This document shows, one piece after another, positions 1 through 8,197 of a DNA stretch of 25,793 nucleotides (its first letter is position 1; each line of letters opens with the position of its first letter). Both the position numbers and the translations under genes were made by a program. Location of the stretch: the NCBI GenBank assembly GCA_002171155.1, contig NHHF01000050.1, positions 1 to 25,793 on the forward strand, given 5' to 3'. This stretch comes from Betaproteobacteria bacterium TMED156 (lineage in GTDB: Bacteria > Pseudomonadota > Gammaproteobacteria > Burkholderiales > Burkholderiaceae_A). The notes under the pieces are model-generated. The model made no database searches. It was not told the DNA's origin and was given only the letters and a program-made list of their open reading frames with translations.

Positions 1-163
1 TGTAAGAAACTTTATTGATCATACCCCTTACAGCTTCAGTATCCTCAAGAGATCTTACTGAATTAACTTTTCTCAAACCCAAACCTCTGACAGTTGCACG
101 ATGATCATTTCTTTTGCCTATAGGACTTTTAAATAATTGAACTTTGATAGTTTTTTTTGTCAT
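1..163 (-). CDS. rpmD: 50S ribosomal protein L30 (partial, C-terminus outside window)
   Basis: Small protein of the large ribosomal subunit. Translating back from the ATG at 163-161 gives 54 codons starting [16 protein letters not shown], then the family hallmark [14 protein letters not shown] and the [15 protein letters not shown] block near the end. L30 is normally about 60 residues, so only the last few residues and the stop are missing. It follows rpsE by 21 bp, the usual rpsE-rpmD order of the spc operon; rplO would be expected next, beyond the window. Residues are seen directly and the family match is clear. Confidence 0.96.
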   Translation of the reverse strand, partial: MTKKTIKVQLFKSPIGKRNDHRATVRGLGLRKVNSVRSLEDTEAVRGMINKVSY

Positions 164-184
164 TTAAAATTATATCCAGTTAGT

Positions 185-703
185 TTAAGAGAGAATTTCT
201 TCAACAGATAAACCCCTTTTATTAGCTATTTCAGATGGTGAATACATATTTTCAAGGCCGTTTATAGTTGCTCGAACCAAGTTATATGGATTTGTTGAAC
301 CAAAACTTTTAGCAACTACGTCAGAAACACCCATAACTTCAAAAATAGCTCTCATTGGTCCACCTGCTATGATACCGGTGCCCTTCTCAGCAGGTGAGAT
401 AAAAACAGATGATGCCCCATGCTTGCCAATAACACTGTGATAAAAACTACCACCTTTCATACGAACATTAATCATTTTACGCCTTGCTTCATCCATTGCT
501 TTTTGAACAGCAACAGGAACTTCTCTTGATTTGCCTTTGCCCATTCCAATTTTCCCATCCCCATCTCCTACAACTGTAAGAGCTGCAAACCCAAGAATTC
601 GTCCTCCTTTGACAACCTTCGTAACTCTATTAACAGCAATCATTTTTTCGCGAAGACCATCATCTCGATCCTCGGTATTGACTTTTGCTTGTAATTTAGC
701 CAT
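185..703 (-). CDS. rpsE: 30S ribosomal protein S5
   Basis: Small-subunit protein near the decoding centre that helps translational accuracy and forms part of the mRNA entry channel. The 172-residue product has the N-terminal S5 double-stranded-RNA-binding fold, with the loop KVVKGGR (about residues 29-35, the region where spectinomycin-resistance changes occur) intact, followed by the signature [18 protein letters not shown] (46-63) and the C-terminal domain with [15 protein letters not shown]. Length is close to the E. coli protein. The ATG at 703 is preceded by TGGAGAAAC, a good ribosome binding site. It sits between rplR and rpmD in the spc gene order. Confidence 0.98.
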   Translation of the reverse strand: MAKLQAKVNTEDRDDGLREKMIAVNRVTKVVKGGRILGFAALTVVGDGDGKIGMGKGKSREVPVAVQKAMDEARRKMINVRMKGGSFYHSVIGKHGASSVFISPAEKGTGIIAGGPMRAIFEVMGVSDVVAKSFGSTNPYNLVRATINGLENMYSPSEIANKRGLSVEEILS

Positions 704-729
704 GTAAGTTTCTCCAGTTAAACATCATT

Positions 730-1095
730 TTAGAATTTAAGTCCAGATTCTCTTGCTGCATCAGCAAGAGCTTTTATTCTGCCGTGGTATCTGAAACCAG
801 ACCTATCAAAAGCAACTTCATTAATTCCGACTTTTTTGGCTTTATCAGCAACTCTTTTACCAATCAAAGTAGCAGCTGCAATATTACCTCCTACTCCAGA
901 TGTACTTTTTAGCTCAGAACGTATTTCTTCTTCAACTGTTGATGCAGAAACTAAAACTTGACTTGCTGAAGAATTAAAAATGGAAGCATAAATATGAAGA
1001 TTAGTTCTGTGAACAGATAATCGAGGCAAACCGGTATCACTAATCCTAAAACGAGTTTTTTTTGCTCTTCTAAGTCTTGAATTTTTCTTATTCAT
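730..1095 (-). CDS. rplR: 50S ribosomal protein L18
   Basis: 5S rRNA-binding protein of the large-subunit central protuberance, acting with L5. The 121 residues start with a basic stretch ([16 protein letters not shown]) followed by [17 protein letters not shown] and end with the family C-terminus [26 protein letters not shown] in pieces typical of L18. Length matches the family (about 117-120). The ATG start at 1095 lies 12 bp after the rplF stop, so the two are almost certainly translated from one message. Confidence 0.98.
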   Translation of the reverse strand: MNKKNSRLRRAKKTRFRISDTGLPRLSVHRTNLHIYASIFNSSASQVLVSASTVEEEIRSELKSTSGVGGNIAAATLIGKRVADKAKKVGINEVAFDRSGFRYHGRIKALADAARESGLKF

Positions 1096-1107
1096 AACTA
1101 ATATCCA

Positions 1108-1644
1108 TTATTTTTTCTTAGTTTCTTTTAAGGAAACAACTTCATCCGAATATCTAACACCTTTACCTTTGTATGGTTCTGGAGGTCTAAAGCCTCTGAC
1201 CTCGGAAGCAATTTGTCCCACTTGCTGCTTGTTAATGCCAGATATGATTATTTCAGTGGGTGAGGGGGTTTTTACATTAATACCATTAGGCAATTGCATG
1301 TTTACTGGATGAGAAAACCCAAGAGATAAATCTAAAACGTTACCTTTTGCTTGAGCCCTGTATCCAACACCAACTAGTGATAATTTTTTTTCAAAACCTT
1401 CATTTACACCTTTAACCATATTTGCCAATAAAGCTCTAATTGTTCCACTCATAGCTTTTGAAAAGGTTTTTTCATTAGCAGAGCGAACATGAATTTGTTT
1501 TTCGTCAGCATTAATAAGGACAATTGAGGGTGAAAACTTTTGGCTTAGTTTCCCTTTAGGTCCATCAACTAATACTTCACCATTATTGATGGTAATTTTT
1601 GTTCCTTGCGGGATTTCAATTGGCATTTTAGCAATTCTAGACAT
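1108..1644 (-). CDS. rplF: 50S ribosomal protein L6
   Basis: Large-subunit protein near the factor-binding site and the sarcin-ricin loop. The 178-residue product has two L6 repeats. The second ends with the signature PEPYKGKGVRY at residues 155-165, and VGVGYRAQAK lies at 91-100. N-terminus MSRIAKMPIEIP is canonical. Length is the same as in E. coli to within a residue or two. It begins 14 bp downstream of rpsH. Confidence 0.98.
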   Translation of the reverse strand: MSRIAKMPIEIPQGTKITINNGEVLVDGPKGKLSQKFSPSIVLINADEKQIHVRSANEKTFSKAMSGTIRALLANMVKGVNEGFEKKLSLVGVGYRAQAKGNVLDLSLGFSHPVNMQLPNGINVKTPSPTEIIISGINKQQVGQIASEVRGFRPPEPYKGKGVRYSDEVVSLKETKKK

Positions 1645-1658
1645 AAAGTTAATTCCTT

Positions 1659-2054
1659 CTATGAAACCATGCCAATGACTTCTCCGCCAAGCCCATCTGC
1701 TCTAGCTTTTCTGTCTGTCATTAGACCTTTTGAAGTTGAGACAATAGCCACTCCAAGTCCATTCATTATTTTTGGAAGACTTTCCATACGTTTATATACC
1801 CTTAATCCTGGTCTTGAAATTCTCTCAATCTTTTCAATTACTGGTTGGCCAGCATAATATTTCAAATCAATTTCAAGATCCGTTTTAACTCCATTTTCTT
1901 TAACCCTAAAACCCTCTATATAACCCTCTTGTTGCAATAGGTTGGCAATAGCTACTTTTACCTTTGATGAAGGCATCTTAACTAAAGTTTGCGTAACTGC
2001 TTGGGCATTACGAATTCTAGTAAACATGTCGGCTATCGGATCACTCATACTCAT
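1659..2054 (-). CDS. rpsH: 30S ribosomal protein S8
   Basis: Primary 16S rRNA-binding protein of the small subunit (central domain assembly) and, in E. coli, the translational repressor of the spc operon. The 131 residues show the canonical start [18 protein letters not shown] and the C-terminal signature [20 protein letters not shown]. Two in-frame ATGs lie at 2054 and 2048; AAGGA about eight bases upstream of the first favours 2054, and the same MSM-DPIADM start is known in E. coli S8. Whether it represses this operon cannot be judged from sequence alone; I did not identify an S8 target site with confidence. Confidence 0.98.
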   Translation of the reverse strand: MSMSDPIADMFTRIRNAQAVTQTLVKMPSSKVKVAIANLLQQEGYIEGFRVKENGVKTDLEIDLKYYAGQPVIEKIERISRPGLRVYKRMESLPKIMNGLGVAIVSTSKGLMTDRKARADGLGGEVIGMVS

Positions 2055-2074
2055 CGTTATTTTCCTTGAATCAC

Positions 2075-2380
2075 TTACCAGCTGGCCTTAGTTAGACCAG
2101 GAATTTCACCTCTAAAAGCTATCTCCCTGATTTTCATTCTCCCTAAACCGAAAATTTTGTATGTTCCTCTAGGTCTTCCAGTTAACTCGCAGCGACTTCT
2201 TAATCTAGTAGGACTTGAATTTCTTGGTAGGTTTTGAAGAGCAAGCCTAGCTTCATACCGAACCTCTTCTTCTAGAGAGTGGTTTTTTATGATTGCTAAC
2301 AATTCAGACCTACGCTTTGAAAACTTTTTTACCAGAGCTTGTCTTTTTTTTTCTCTATTAATTAATGATAATTTTGCCAT
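2075..2380 (-). CDS. rpsN: 30S ribosomal protein S14, zinc-independent type
   Basis: Small-subunit head protein. At 101 residues it is the long proteobacterial form. The C-terminal block [18 protein letters not shown] (64-81) carries only one cysteine (C64), not the CxxC...CxxC zinc ribbon of the short 61-residue type. It ends in the typical [11 protein letters not shown]. It lies between rplE and rpsH as in the E. coli spc operon. No paralogue is in this window. Confidence 0.98.
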   Translation of the reverse strand: MAKLSLINREKKRQALVKKFSKRRSELLAIIKNHSLEEEVRYEARLALQNLPRNSSPTRLRSRCELTGRPRGTYKIFGLGRMKIREIAFRGEIPGLTKASW

Positions 2381-2401
2381 TTTTAAAATATCCTAATAAT
2401 C

Positions 2402-2938
2402 TTAACGAAAAGGAAACCTGTACATATCAAGTAAAGCTTTTGCTTCACCGTCGTTCTTAGCGGTCGTGGTAAGACATACATCTAATCCACGGATTTTATC
2501 TATTTTGTCATATTCGATTTCAGGAAAAATTATTTGTTCGCGAATTCCAAAACTAAAATTACCTCTGCCGTCAAATGACTTTGAAGAAATACCTCGGAAA
2601 TCTCTTACTCTGGGTAAAGCCACAGTAATTAATCTATCGAGAAATTCATACATTCTAGTTCCTCTTAAAGTAACTTTTACACCAAGTGGAACTCCCTCCC
2701 TCAGCTTAAAGCCTGCAATAGCTTTTCTTGCTTTGGTAATAATCGGTTTTTGACCAGCAATTCTAGTCATATCATCTAATGCAGTTTCTACTACTTTTTT
2801 ATCATTAACTGCTTCACCTAAGCCCATGTTTAAAGTCACTTTTTCAAACCTTGGCACCTCCATATGACTTTTATAACCAAATTTTTTTGTTAATTCTGGT
2901 ATAACTTTTTCCTTAAATTGAAGTTGGAATCTAGACAT
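2402..2938 (-). CDS. rplE: 50S ribosomal protein L5
   Basis: Binds 5S rRNA and helix 84 of 23S rRNA in the central protuberance, and contacts the small subunit and P-site tRNA. The 178-residue product contains [11 protein letters not shown] (about 34-44), the [16 protein letters not shown] block and [18 protein letters not shown], and ends MYRFPFR, all typical. The ATG at 2938 follows AAGGG. The rplX stop is 16 bp upstream; in E. coli the rplX-rplE junction carries the S8 repressor site, but that structure was not confirmed here. Confidence 0.98.
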   Translation of the reverse strand: MSRFQLQFKEKVIPELTKKFGYKSHMEVPRFEKVTLNMGLGEAVNDKKVVETALDDMTRIAGQKPIITKARKAIAGFKLREGVPLGVKVTLRGTRMYEFLDRLITVALPRVRDFRGISSKSFDGRGNFSFGIREQIIFPEIEYDKIDKIRGLDVCLTTTAKNDGEAKALLDMYRFPFR

Positions 2939-2954
2939 TTTAAATAACCCTTAT

Positions 2955-3278
2955 CTACTTAGTTAACTGAACTTCTGCACCAGATGAACAATAAACTCTT
3001 ACCTTTGCTCCAGTTTCTGAAATTTTGACTCTAACACGATCACGTTTTTGTGACTCGGGGTTATAAATAGCAAGATTTGATTGATGAATTGGCATTGATT
3101 TATTGACAATTCCACCAGTTTCATTGTTGTTTGGATTGGGTTTCTGATGCTTTTTTACTTGATTGATTCCTTCAACAAGCAAACGTGAATCATTGTAGCG
3201 ATCAGTTATAACTCCTCTCTTACCCTTATCTTTTCCAGAAATTACAATGACCTCGTCACCTTTGATTAGTTTTTTCAT
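2955..3278 (-). CDS. rplX: 50S ribosomal protein L24
   Basis: Early assembly protein that binds the 5' domain of 23S rRNA near the tunnel exit. The 107 residues start with a KOW motif (KLIKGDEVIVISGKDKGKRG, about 2-21), followed by LLVEGINQVKKHQKPN and a C-terminal beta region. Length fits the family (about 104). It starts five bp after the rplN stop, so translation is probably coupled. Confidence 0.98.
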   Translation of the reverse strand: MKKLIKGDEVIVISGKDKGKRGVITDRYNDSRLLVEGINQVKKHQKPNPNNNETGGIVNKSMPIHQSNLAIYNPESQKRDRVRVKISETGAKVRVYCSSGAEVQLTK

Positions 3279-3283
3279 AATTT

Positions 3284-3652
3284 TCAGATCACTTCAGGAG
3301 CTAATGAAACTATTTTCATAAACTTTTCAGTTCTCAACTCCCTGGTAACTGGACCAAATATTCTTGTTCCGATCGGTTCAAGTTTACTGTTTAATAGAAC
3401 AGCAGCATTACCATCAAATTTAATTAGGGAACCATCATTCCTTCGAACCCCTTTGGAAGTTCTAACTACTAATGCGTTGTAAACTTCACCTTTCTTGACT
3501 CTTCCCCTGGGAGAAGCTTCCTTCACTGCGATTTTAATAATATCCCCAATACCTGCGTATCTTCTCTTGGATCCTCCAAGGACTTTGATGCACATAATAG
3601 ACTTAGCGCCGGAATTATCTGCGACGCCAAGACGCGACTGCATCTGTATCAT
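3284..3652 (-). CDS. rplN: 50S ribosomal protein L14
   Basis: Large-subunit protein at the subunit interface (bridge B8 area) and docking site for silencing factor RsfS. From the ATG at 3652 the product is 122 residues, starting [17 protein letters not shown] and containing the [15 protein letters not shown] and [12 protein letters not shown] signatures; E. coli L14 has 123. The frame stays open for 11 more codons upstream, but the resulting leader ([11 protein letters not shown]) matches nothing in L14, and a GGAG box seven bases before 3652 fixes the shorter start. It is the first gene of the spc section, behind the candidate promoter at 3744-3771. Confidence 0.97.
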   Translation of the reverse strand: MIQMQSRLGVADNSGAKSIMCIKVLGGSKRRYAGIGDIIKIAVKEASPRGRVKKGEVYNALVVRTSKGVRRNDGSLIKFDGNAAVLLNSKLEPIGTRIFGPVTRELRTEKFMKIVSLAPEVI

Positions 3653-3659
3653 TAAATTA

Positions 3660-3663
3660 CTCC
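3660..3663 (-). promoter_or_regulatory. rplN ribosome binding site (GGAG)
   Basis: GGAG on the minus strand, seven bases before the ATG at 3652. It decides the L14 start in favour of MIQMQS over an upstream in-frame alternative. Confidence 0.8.
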
Positions 3664-3691
3664 AAAAGGTAAAAAATTTACTCAACTTTTC

Positions 3692-3708
3692 CTAATTAAA
3701 ATAATTAG
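3692..3708 (-). repeat. Inverted repeat in the rplN 5' leader
   Basis: Transcribed-strand CTAATT-ATTTT-AATTAG, a perfect 6-bp stem with a 5-nt loop, extendable by a G-U and an A-U pair. It lies downstream of the candidate spc promoter and about 40 bases before the rplN start. All its stem pairs but one per arm are A-T, so the hairpin would be weak. No T-run follows, so it is not a convincing terminator. Confidence 0.4.
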
Positions 3709-3743
3709 AATAGTATTGAGACTCGTTTGAGCTAACCTACAAT

Positions 3744-3771
3744 AATATATTTAGTTAAGCTAAAATGTCAA
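3744..3771 (-). promoter_or_regulatory. Candidate sigma-70 promoter of the spc genes
   Basis: A perfect -35 box TTGACA (3771-3766) begins five bases after the rpsQ stop codon. A -10 box TATATT (3749-3744) follows after 16 bp; an alternative TATTAT (3747-3742) gives an 18-bp spacer. Expected start of transcription is near 3737, giving a leader of about 85 nt before rplN. In E. coli the spc operon also starts at rplN with its own promoter, so position and sequence agree. The 123-bp gap is the second-longest in the window. Confidence 0.65.
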
Positions 3772-3775
3772 GCTT

Positions 3776-4069
3776 CTAAATTCCTTTAGCCCTTGATATA
3801 GCTTGAACAACTCTCCATGACTTTGTTTTAGAAATAGGCCTACATTCACTGATTTCAACTGTATCACCAATATTAAATTCACCCAACTCGTTGTGAACGT
3901 TATACCTTTTTGATCTCACAAGATATTTACCCAAAATTGGATGTTTTACCTTTCTTTCAACCAGAACTCTTAAAGTTTTATTCATACTGTTGGACACAAC
4001 TTTACCCTGAATGGATCTGACTCTTTTCACATTACTAGTATCAACAAGATTAATATCTTTATTATTCAT
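3776..4069 (-). CDS. rpsQ: 30S ribosomal protein S17
   Basis: Primary 16S rRNA-binding protein (5' domain) with an OB fold. The conserved body starts at RVRSIQGKVVSNSMNKT (about residue 16) and runs through VKHPILGKYLVRSKRYNVHNE to ECRPISKTKSWRVV near the C-terminus. At 97 residues it is about 13 longer than E. coli S17, the extra being a polar N-terminal segment (MNNKDINLVDTSN). The ATG at 4069 is two bases after the rpmC stop; an AAGG lies upstream inside rpmC. A shorter start is not available, as no in-frame ATG, GTG or TTG lies just before the conserved body. Confidence 0.97.
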   Translation of the reverse strand: MNNKDINLVDTSNVKRVRSIQGKVVSNSMNKTLRVLVERKVKHPILGKYLVRSKRYNVHNELGEFNIGDTVEISECRPISKTKSWRVVQAISRAKGI

Positions 4070-4071
4070 AT

Positions 4072-4290
4072 CTAAGTTGCCTTGCTTGTATTTATATCAT
4101 CATTAAGCTCTTTTTGTCTCATCACAGTTTTTACACGAGCAATATCTCTTTTTGTTTGACCAAGCTGAGAAGTATCAGTCAACTGTTGTGTGCTATATTG
4201 CATTCTTAAGGAAAAATGGGCTTTACTTAGGGAAACAAGTTCTTTCTCTAATTCAGATAGTGATTTACTTTTTAATTCACTTGGTTTCAT
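4072..4290 (-). CDS. rpmC: 50S ribosomal protein L29
   Basis: Two-helix large-subunit protein at the tunnel exit, part of the docking platform for SRP and trigger factor. The 72 residues open with [18 protein letters not shown], have the conserved [17 protein letters not shown] central segment, and continue with [14 protein letters not shown]. The family is usually about 63 residues, so the last nine ([10 protein letters not shown] region) are a short polar tail. It lies four bp after rplP and two bp before rpsQ. Confidence 0.97.
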   Translation of the reverse strand: MKPSELKSKSLSELEKELVSLSKAHFSLRMQYSTQQLTDTSQLGQTKRDIARVKTVMRQKELNDDINTSKAT

Positions 4291-4294
4291 TTAT

Positions 4295-4711
4295 TTACCT
4301 TCCAATTTGCCTAGATACAAACTTAACTGCTAATGGTAATTTTGCTGCGGCCAAATTAAAGGCTTCTTTTGCAAGTTGCTCTTCAACTCCATCCATCTCA
4401 TATAATACTTTACCGGGCTGAATTTCAGCCACATAATATTCAACACTGCCCTTTCCTTTTCCCATCCTAACTTCAGCCGGTTTTTTTGATATTGGCTTAT
4501 CCGGAAAAACTCTAATCCAAATTCTTCCACCTCTTTTTATATGTCTTGTCATAGCTCTTCTGGCTGCCTCAATTTGGCGGGATGTTAAGCGGCCACGACT
4601 AGTAGCTTTAAGCCCAAAAGAACCAAATGAAACGGATGCTCCTCTGGTTGCTAAACCAGTATTGCGTCCTTTGTGTTCTTTCCTATATTTTCTTCTTGCT
4701 GGTTGTAACAT
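4295..4711 (-). CDS. rplP: 50S ribosomal protein L16
   Basis: Large-subunit protein that organises the A-site tRNA elbow region and is needed late in assembly. The 138-residue product begins [17 protein letters not shown], and carries [29 protein letters not shown] in the standard position, including the arginine after EV that is hydroxylated in some bacteria. Length is the family norm (about 136-138). The frame overlapping it internally (about 4330-4530) is a shadow. Confidence 0.98.
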   Translation of the reverse strand: MLQPARRKYRKEHKGRNTGLATRGASVSFGSFGLKATSRGRLTSRQIEAARRAMTRHIKRGGRIWIRVFPDKPISKKPAEVRMGKGKGSVEYYVAEIQPGKVLYEMDGVEEQLAKEAFNLAAAKLPLAVKFVSRQIGR

Positions 4712-4745
4712 TTTTTAACTATCCCGAATATATCCTTCTGTTTAT

Positions 4746-5774
4746 TTACTCTTCACCTTTTGATGCTTTTTTAATTTTAGAATCAGATGCTTTAGCTGGT
4801 CTCGAATCTTTACTAACCTTTTTTTCTGCAGAAGTTTTTTTTATCATCCCTTCATCAGAGTTGACACTGTCTTTTTCACTCACACTCGTCTTGGTTTTTT
4901 TTTGTGGTTTTTTTACTGTATTTGGTTGGGACTTGCCAGCTTTCTTCTCTTCAGAATCCTTAACAACACCTGCTCTTCTTACTGTTTTTCTTGTAGGTTT
5001 ATTTTTAACCTCAGGAGTTGAATTGTTCCCAGATTTAGATGTTTTAACATCAGTTTTAGACATGACTTTTTTTCGGGAAACGGGTTTCTTTTTTCTTTCT
5101 TTTTCTTCAACTACCTCTTCTTGACTATTGATCACAGGGTCATTTCTTGAAATTAACTCACCCTTATAAATCCAAACTTTGACTCCGATTATACCGTATG
5201 TAGTATTTGCCTCGGCGAAACCATAATCTATGTCAGCCTTTAGAGTGTGGAGTGGAACTCTACCTTCTCTGTACCATTCTCTTCTGGCTATTTCCGCTCC
5301 ATTTAGTCTTCCTGAACTCATTACTTTTATACCTTGTGCACCAAGTCGGATGGCATTTTGCATTGCTCTTTTCATCGCTCTGCGAAACATAATTCTTTTT
5401 TCTAATTGCTGAGTAATACTTTCAGCAATTAATTGAGCGTCAACTTCGGGTTTCCTAATCTCTTCTATGTTAACGTGAACTGGTACACCCATCATTGATG
5501 CTAATTTAGTTTTTAGCGCCTCAATATCTTCACCCTTTTTTCCAATGACAACACCAGGTCGTGCGCTAAAGATGGTAATTCTTGCATTTTTTGCCGGTCT
5601 TTCTATTAAGACTTTACTTACGGCTGCAGTCTTCAATTTCTTCTTTAAAAATTGTCTAACTCTAACATCCTCGTTTAACATGCGAGCAAAATCTTTATGC
5701 CCAGCAAACCAACGAGAATTCCAGTTTCGAGTAACTGGTAGCCTAAAACCTGTTGGTTGTATTTTTTGTCCCAT
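4746..5774 (-). CDS. rpsC: 30S ribosomal protein S3 with long lysine-rich C-terminal tail
   Basis: Small-subunit protein at the mRNA entry tunnel, with helicase-related function alongside S4 and S5. Residues 1 to about 210 are an ordinary S3: [20 protein letters not shown], a KH domain with [13 protein letters not shown] (73-85), and the C-terminal domain with [18 protein letters not shown] (154-171) and [13 protein letters not shown] (194-206). After that comes a tail of about 130 residues (212-342), roughly a quarter lysine with many Ser, Thr, Glu and Asp and almost no aromatics, so probably disordered. E. coli S3 is 233 residues; basic tails are known in some betaproteobacterial S3 proteins, but this one is long. 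It is in frame, with no sign of a frameshift. Between rplV and rplP. Confidence 0.97.
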   Translation of the reverse strand: MGQKIQPTGFRLPVTRNWNSRWFAGHKDFARMLNEDVRVRQFLKKKLKTAAVSKVLIERPAKNARITIFSARPGVVIGKKGEDIEALKTKLASMMGVPVHVNIEEIRKPEVDAQLIAESITQQLEKRIMFRRAMKRAMQNAIRLGAQGIKVMSSGRLNGAEIARREWYREGRVPLHTLKADIDYGFAEANTTYGIIGVKVWIYKGELISRNDPVINSQEEVVEEKERKKKPVSRKKVMSKTDVKTSKSGNNSTPEVKNKPTRKTVRRAGVVKDSEEKKAGKSQPNTVKKPQKKTKTSVSEKDSVNSDEGMIKKTSAEKKVSKDSRPAKASDSKIKKASKGEE

Positions 5775-5785
5775 TAAATATCTAC

Positions 5786-6121
5786 CTATTTAACTCCAAC
5801 AGTCAAATAAATATGACATGTTGGTTTTTCAATTCGATCACCTCTACCCTTAGCTCTAGCGGCAAATCTTCGAAGCTTTGTACCCCTCTCAACACAAACC
5901 TTTTTAATATATAACTCATCAATATCAGAACCGTCATTATGCTCAGCATTTGCAATTGCAGACTCTAATACACTTTGCATTATTGCGGCACCTTTTTGAG
6001 GCATAAATTTCAATATATCAAGAGCATTTTCAACAGGTTTACCCCGAATAACGTCAGCAATCAATCTACCTTTTTGGGCAGACAATCTGACACCTCTTAG
6101 GGATGCATTTGTTGAAGTCAT
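5786..6121 (-). CDS. rplV: 50S ribosomal protein L22
   Basis: Large-subunit protein whose extended hairpin lines the peptide exit tunnel near the macrolide site. The 111 residues include [20 protein letters not shown] at the start, AIANAEHN in the middle, and the loop and strand [20 protein letters not shown] at the C-terminus. The hairpin shows no obvious deletion or duplication of the kind that gives macrolide resistance. It starts 24 bp after rpsS and ends 11 bp before rpsC. Confidence 0.98.
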   Translation of the reverse strand: MTSTNASLRGVRLSAQKGRLIADVIRGKPVENALDILKFMPQKGAAIMQSVLESAIANAEHNDGSDIDELYIKKVCVERGTKLRRFAARAKGRGDRIEKPTCHIYLTVGVK

Positions 6122-6145
6122 TTAAACTCAACAACTATTTTATGT

Positions 6146-6421
6146 TCAACGTTTAACTTTTTTATCAACTGCATGTCCTCTATACGTTCTAGTTAAAGAA
6201 AATTCTCCTAGTTTGTGTCCAACCATGTTGTCAGTAATAAAAACAGGAAGATGCTGTTTGCCATTGTGTACTGAAATCGTCAAGCCAACAAACTCAGGCA
6301 ATACTGTGGATCTTCTAGACCAAGTCTTTATAGGCCTTTTATCTCTAGAAGCTTGTGCTGCTTCAACTTTTTTGACTAAGTGGGTATCCACAAATGGACC
6401 TTTTTTTGCTGAACGTGACAT
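6146..6421 (-). CDS. rpsS: 30S ribosomal protein S19
   Basis: Small-subunit head protein that forms intersubunit bridges with L5 and contacts S13. The 91-residue product has the canonical [19 protein letters not shown] start, [23 protein letters not shown], and the signature [16 protein letters not shown] near the C-terminus. Length is within a residue of E. coli S19. The start lies six bp after the rplB stop. Confidence 0.98.
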   Translation of the reverse strand: MSRSAKKGPFVDTHLVKKVEAAQASRDKRPIKTWSRRSTVLPEFVGLTISVHNGKQHLPVFITDNMVGHKLGEFSLTRTYRGHAVDKKVKR

Positions 6422-6427
6422 ATATAC

Positions 6428-7261
6428 TTACCCTTTTCTTTTTCTTCTATCAACAAGAATCATAGAATTTGTTCTTTTATTTCTTCTTGTCTTGAAACCT
6501 TTAGTTGGGGTTCCCCATGGACTTACTGGACCCCCTGATGCAGCCGTTTTACCCTCTCCTCCTCCGTGAGGATGATCAACTGGATTCATTACCACGCCTC
6601 TAACAGTTGGTCTAATTCCTCTCCATCTAGTGGCACCAGCTTTTCCTAACTGCCTTAAATTGTGTTCTCCGTTACCAACTTCACCAAGTGTTGCTCTGCA
6701 TTCAACGTTAACTTTTCTAACCTCACCTGAACGAAGTCTTAGTTGAGCAAACAGTCCCTCTTTTGCAAGCAATTGAACAGATGCACCAGCTGATCTTGCT
6801 AATTGTGCACCTTTTTTTGGTAACATCTCTATACAATGTATTGTTGAACCAACAGGAATATTTTTCAAAGGCAAACAATTCCCAATTTTAATTTGTGATT
6901 CAGGACCGTTTGATATTTTTGTACCCACCATAAGCCCTTTAGGGCAAACAATATATCTTCTCTCACCATCTGCATATAGAATCAAGGCAATATTTGCACT
7001 TCTATTTGGGTCATATTCTATTCTTTCTACAATACCTTCAACACCATCCTTTAATCTCTTAAAATCAATTTTTCTATATTGTTTTTTGTGTCCCCCACCT
7101 TTATGCCTAACTGTTATTCTTCCAGCATTATTTCTGCCAGCTTTACTTGATTTTGCTTCAGTTAAATTTGGATAAGGTCTACCTTTGTGAATCCCTTCTC
7201 TTAAAACTTGAACAACCCCTCTTCTCCCAGGGGAAGTTGGCTTCATTTTAATGGTTGTCAT
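6428..7261 (-). CDS. rplB: 50S ribosomal protein L2
   Basis: Conserved large-subunit protein needed for subunit association and peptidyl-transferase centre assembly. The 277 residues include [19 protein letters not shown] (42-60), the SH3-like domain, and the signature [15 protein letters not shown] (224-238) with the conserved histidine at 230. The C-terminus ends in basic [24 protein letters not shown] sequence. The ATG at 7261 abuts the rplW stop directly, and a GGAGG box sits inside the end of rplW, so translation is coupled. Confidence 0.98.
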   Translation of the reverse strand: MTTIKMKPTSPGRRGVVQVLREGIHKGRPYPNLTEAKSSKAGRNNAGRITVRHKGGGHKKQYRKIDFKRLKDGVEGIVERIEYDPNRSANIALILYADGERRYIVCPKGLMVGTKISNGPESQIKIGNCLPLKNIPVGSTIHCIEMLPKKGAQLARSAGASVQLLAKEGLFAQLRLRSGEVRKVNVECRATLGEVGNGEHNLRQLGKAGATRWRGIRPTVRGVVMNPVDHPHGGGEGKTAASGGPVSPWGTPTKGFKTRRNKRTNSMILVDRRKRKG

Positions 7262-7561
7262 TTACGCGGATCCTCCGCCAAAATTTATTTCCTCTCCATC
7301 AGCTAAACAAATGTATGCTTTCTTAGAATGGTCTCTTCTGCCTACAGTTTTTCCATACCTCTTTTTCTTACCTTTAGAGTTTAAAACTTGAACCGAATCA
7401 ACTTTGACCTTAAAAAGTAACTCAACTGCACTCTTTATCTGTGACTTGTTTGCATCCCGATGAACTTTGAAAATTGTTTGATTATGATTTTCTCCAACTA
7501 GTGTCGACTTCTCTGAAATCACAGGGCTGAGTAAAATGTTATACAGTTTATTGGATTTCAC
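7262..7561 (-). CDS. rplW: 50S ribosomal protein L23 (GTG start)
   Basis: Tunnel-exit protein that docks trigger factor and SRP. The 99 residues show LYNILLSPVISEKSTLV near the N-terminus, FKVHRDANKSQIKSAVELLFKVKVDSV in the middle and RRDHSKKAYICL near the end, all diagnostic. The start codon is GTG (7561-7559), and it shares the bases GTGA with the rplD stop codon TGA, a 4-bp overlap that implies translational coupling. Confidence 0.97.
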   Translation of the reverse strand: MKSNKLYNILLSPVISEKSTLVGENHNQTIFKVHRDANKSQIKSAVELLFKVKVDSVQVLNSKGKKKRYGKTVGRRDHSKKAYICLADGEEINFGGGSA

Positions 7562-8178
7562 GAGAGTAAACTTTCAACTTTTTTAATTGCTTCAGAAGAA
7601 ATTAATGTTCTTTTACATCTAACAAGTGAAAGAGGATTTAATTCCTTGGGGGTAATTAGAAACAAGTTAGGAACATTACGAGATGCGAGACGAAGATTGT
7701 CATCAATGGTATTACATATAATAAGCGTGGTTGAAGAAAGACATTTGTGAATATTTGAAATAAAGTTTTTTGTTTTTGGAAGTTCTACTTTTAGTTCGTC
7801 AACGACTAAAACTCTTTCCTCTCTCGCAAGTTGTGAAATTATAGAAGATAAACAAGCCTTATACATTTTTTTATTTATTTTTTTTGTAAAATTTTCATTT
7901 GGAGAACTCGGGAAAACTCGTCCACCACCTCTCCATAATGGACTTGCCGCAGTCCCCGCCCTTGCTCTACCAGTTCCTTTTTGTTTCCATGGTTTTTTTG
8001 TAGAGCATTTAACCATACTTCTATCTTTTTGTGCTCTATTACCACCTCTTCCGTTAGACTGATATGAAACTAGAACCTGATGAACAAGATTTTCATTGAA
8101 AGCTCTATTGAAAATATTTTCATCAACAGCAACTGTTTTAGTTTTTTCACCATTCTTGTCTATATGATTTAAATTCAT
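7558..8178 (-). CDS. rplD: 50S ribosomal protein L4
   Basis: Large-subunit protein lining the exit tunnel; in E. coli it also represses the S10 operon. The 206-residue product has the extended tunnel loop KKPWKQKGTGRARAG and SPLWRGGGRVFPS (about 67-95) with the lysine/arginine residues affected in macrolide resistance unchanged. The globular C-terminal domain (LSSIISQLAREERVLVVDEL onward) is somewhat divergent but aligned in order. An E. coli-type L4-responsive leader would lie upstream of rpsJ; the 19-bp fusA-rpsJ gap leaves no room for one, so that mode of control is unlikely here. Confidence 0.97.
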   Translation of the reverse strand: MNLNHIDKNGEKTKTVAVDENIFNRAFNENLVHQVLVSYQSNGRGGNRAQKDRSMVKCSTKKPWKQKGTGRARAGTAASPLWRGGGRVFPSSPNENFTKKINKKMYKACLSSIISQLAREERVLVVDELKVELPKTKNFISNIHKCLSSTTLIICNTIDDNLRLASRNVPNLFLITPKELNPLSLVRCKRTLISSEAIKKVESLLS

Positions 8179-8197
8179 TTTATTACCCTAATTTAAA

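Noticed and set aside
3653..3685. An 11-residue N-terminal extension of L14.
   Set aside because: L14 starts at MIQ in the family, and the GGAG box lies inside the supposed extension.
3692..3708. Possible rho-independent terminator between rpsQ and rplN.
   Set aside because: The stem is almost all A-T, no T-run follows, and it lies downstream of the candidate spc promoter, where a terminator would cut off the operon.
4627..5124. Plus-strand 165-codon open frame encoding a very hydrophobic, Phe/Leu-rich protein that looks like a membrane protein.
   Set aside because: It is antisense to the Lys- and Glu-codon-rich tail of rpsC; AAA, AAG and GAA read backwards as TTT, CTT and TTC. It has no plausible family or context.
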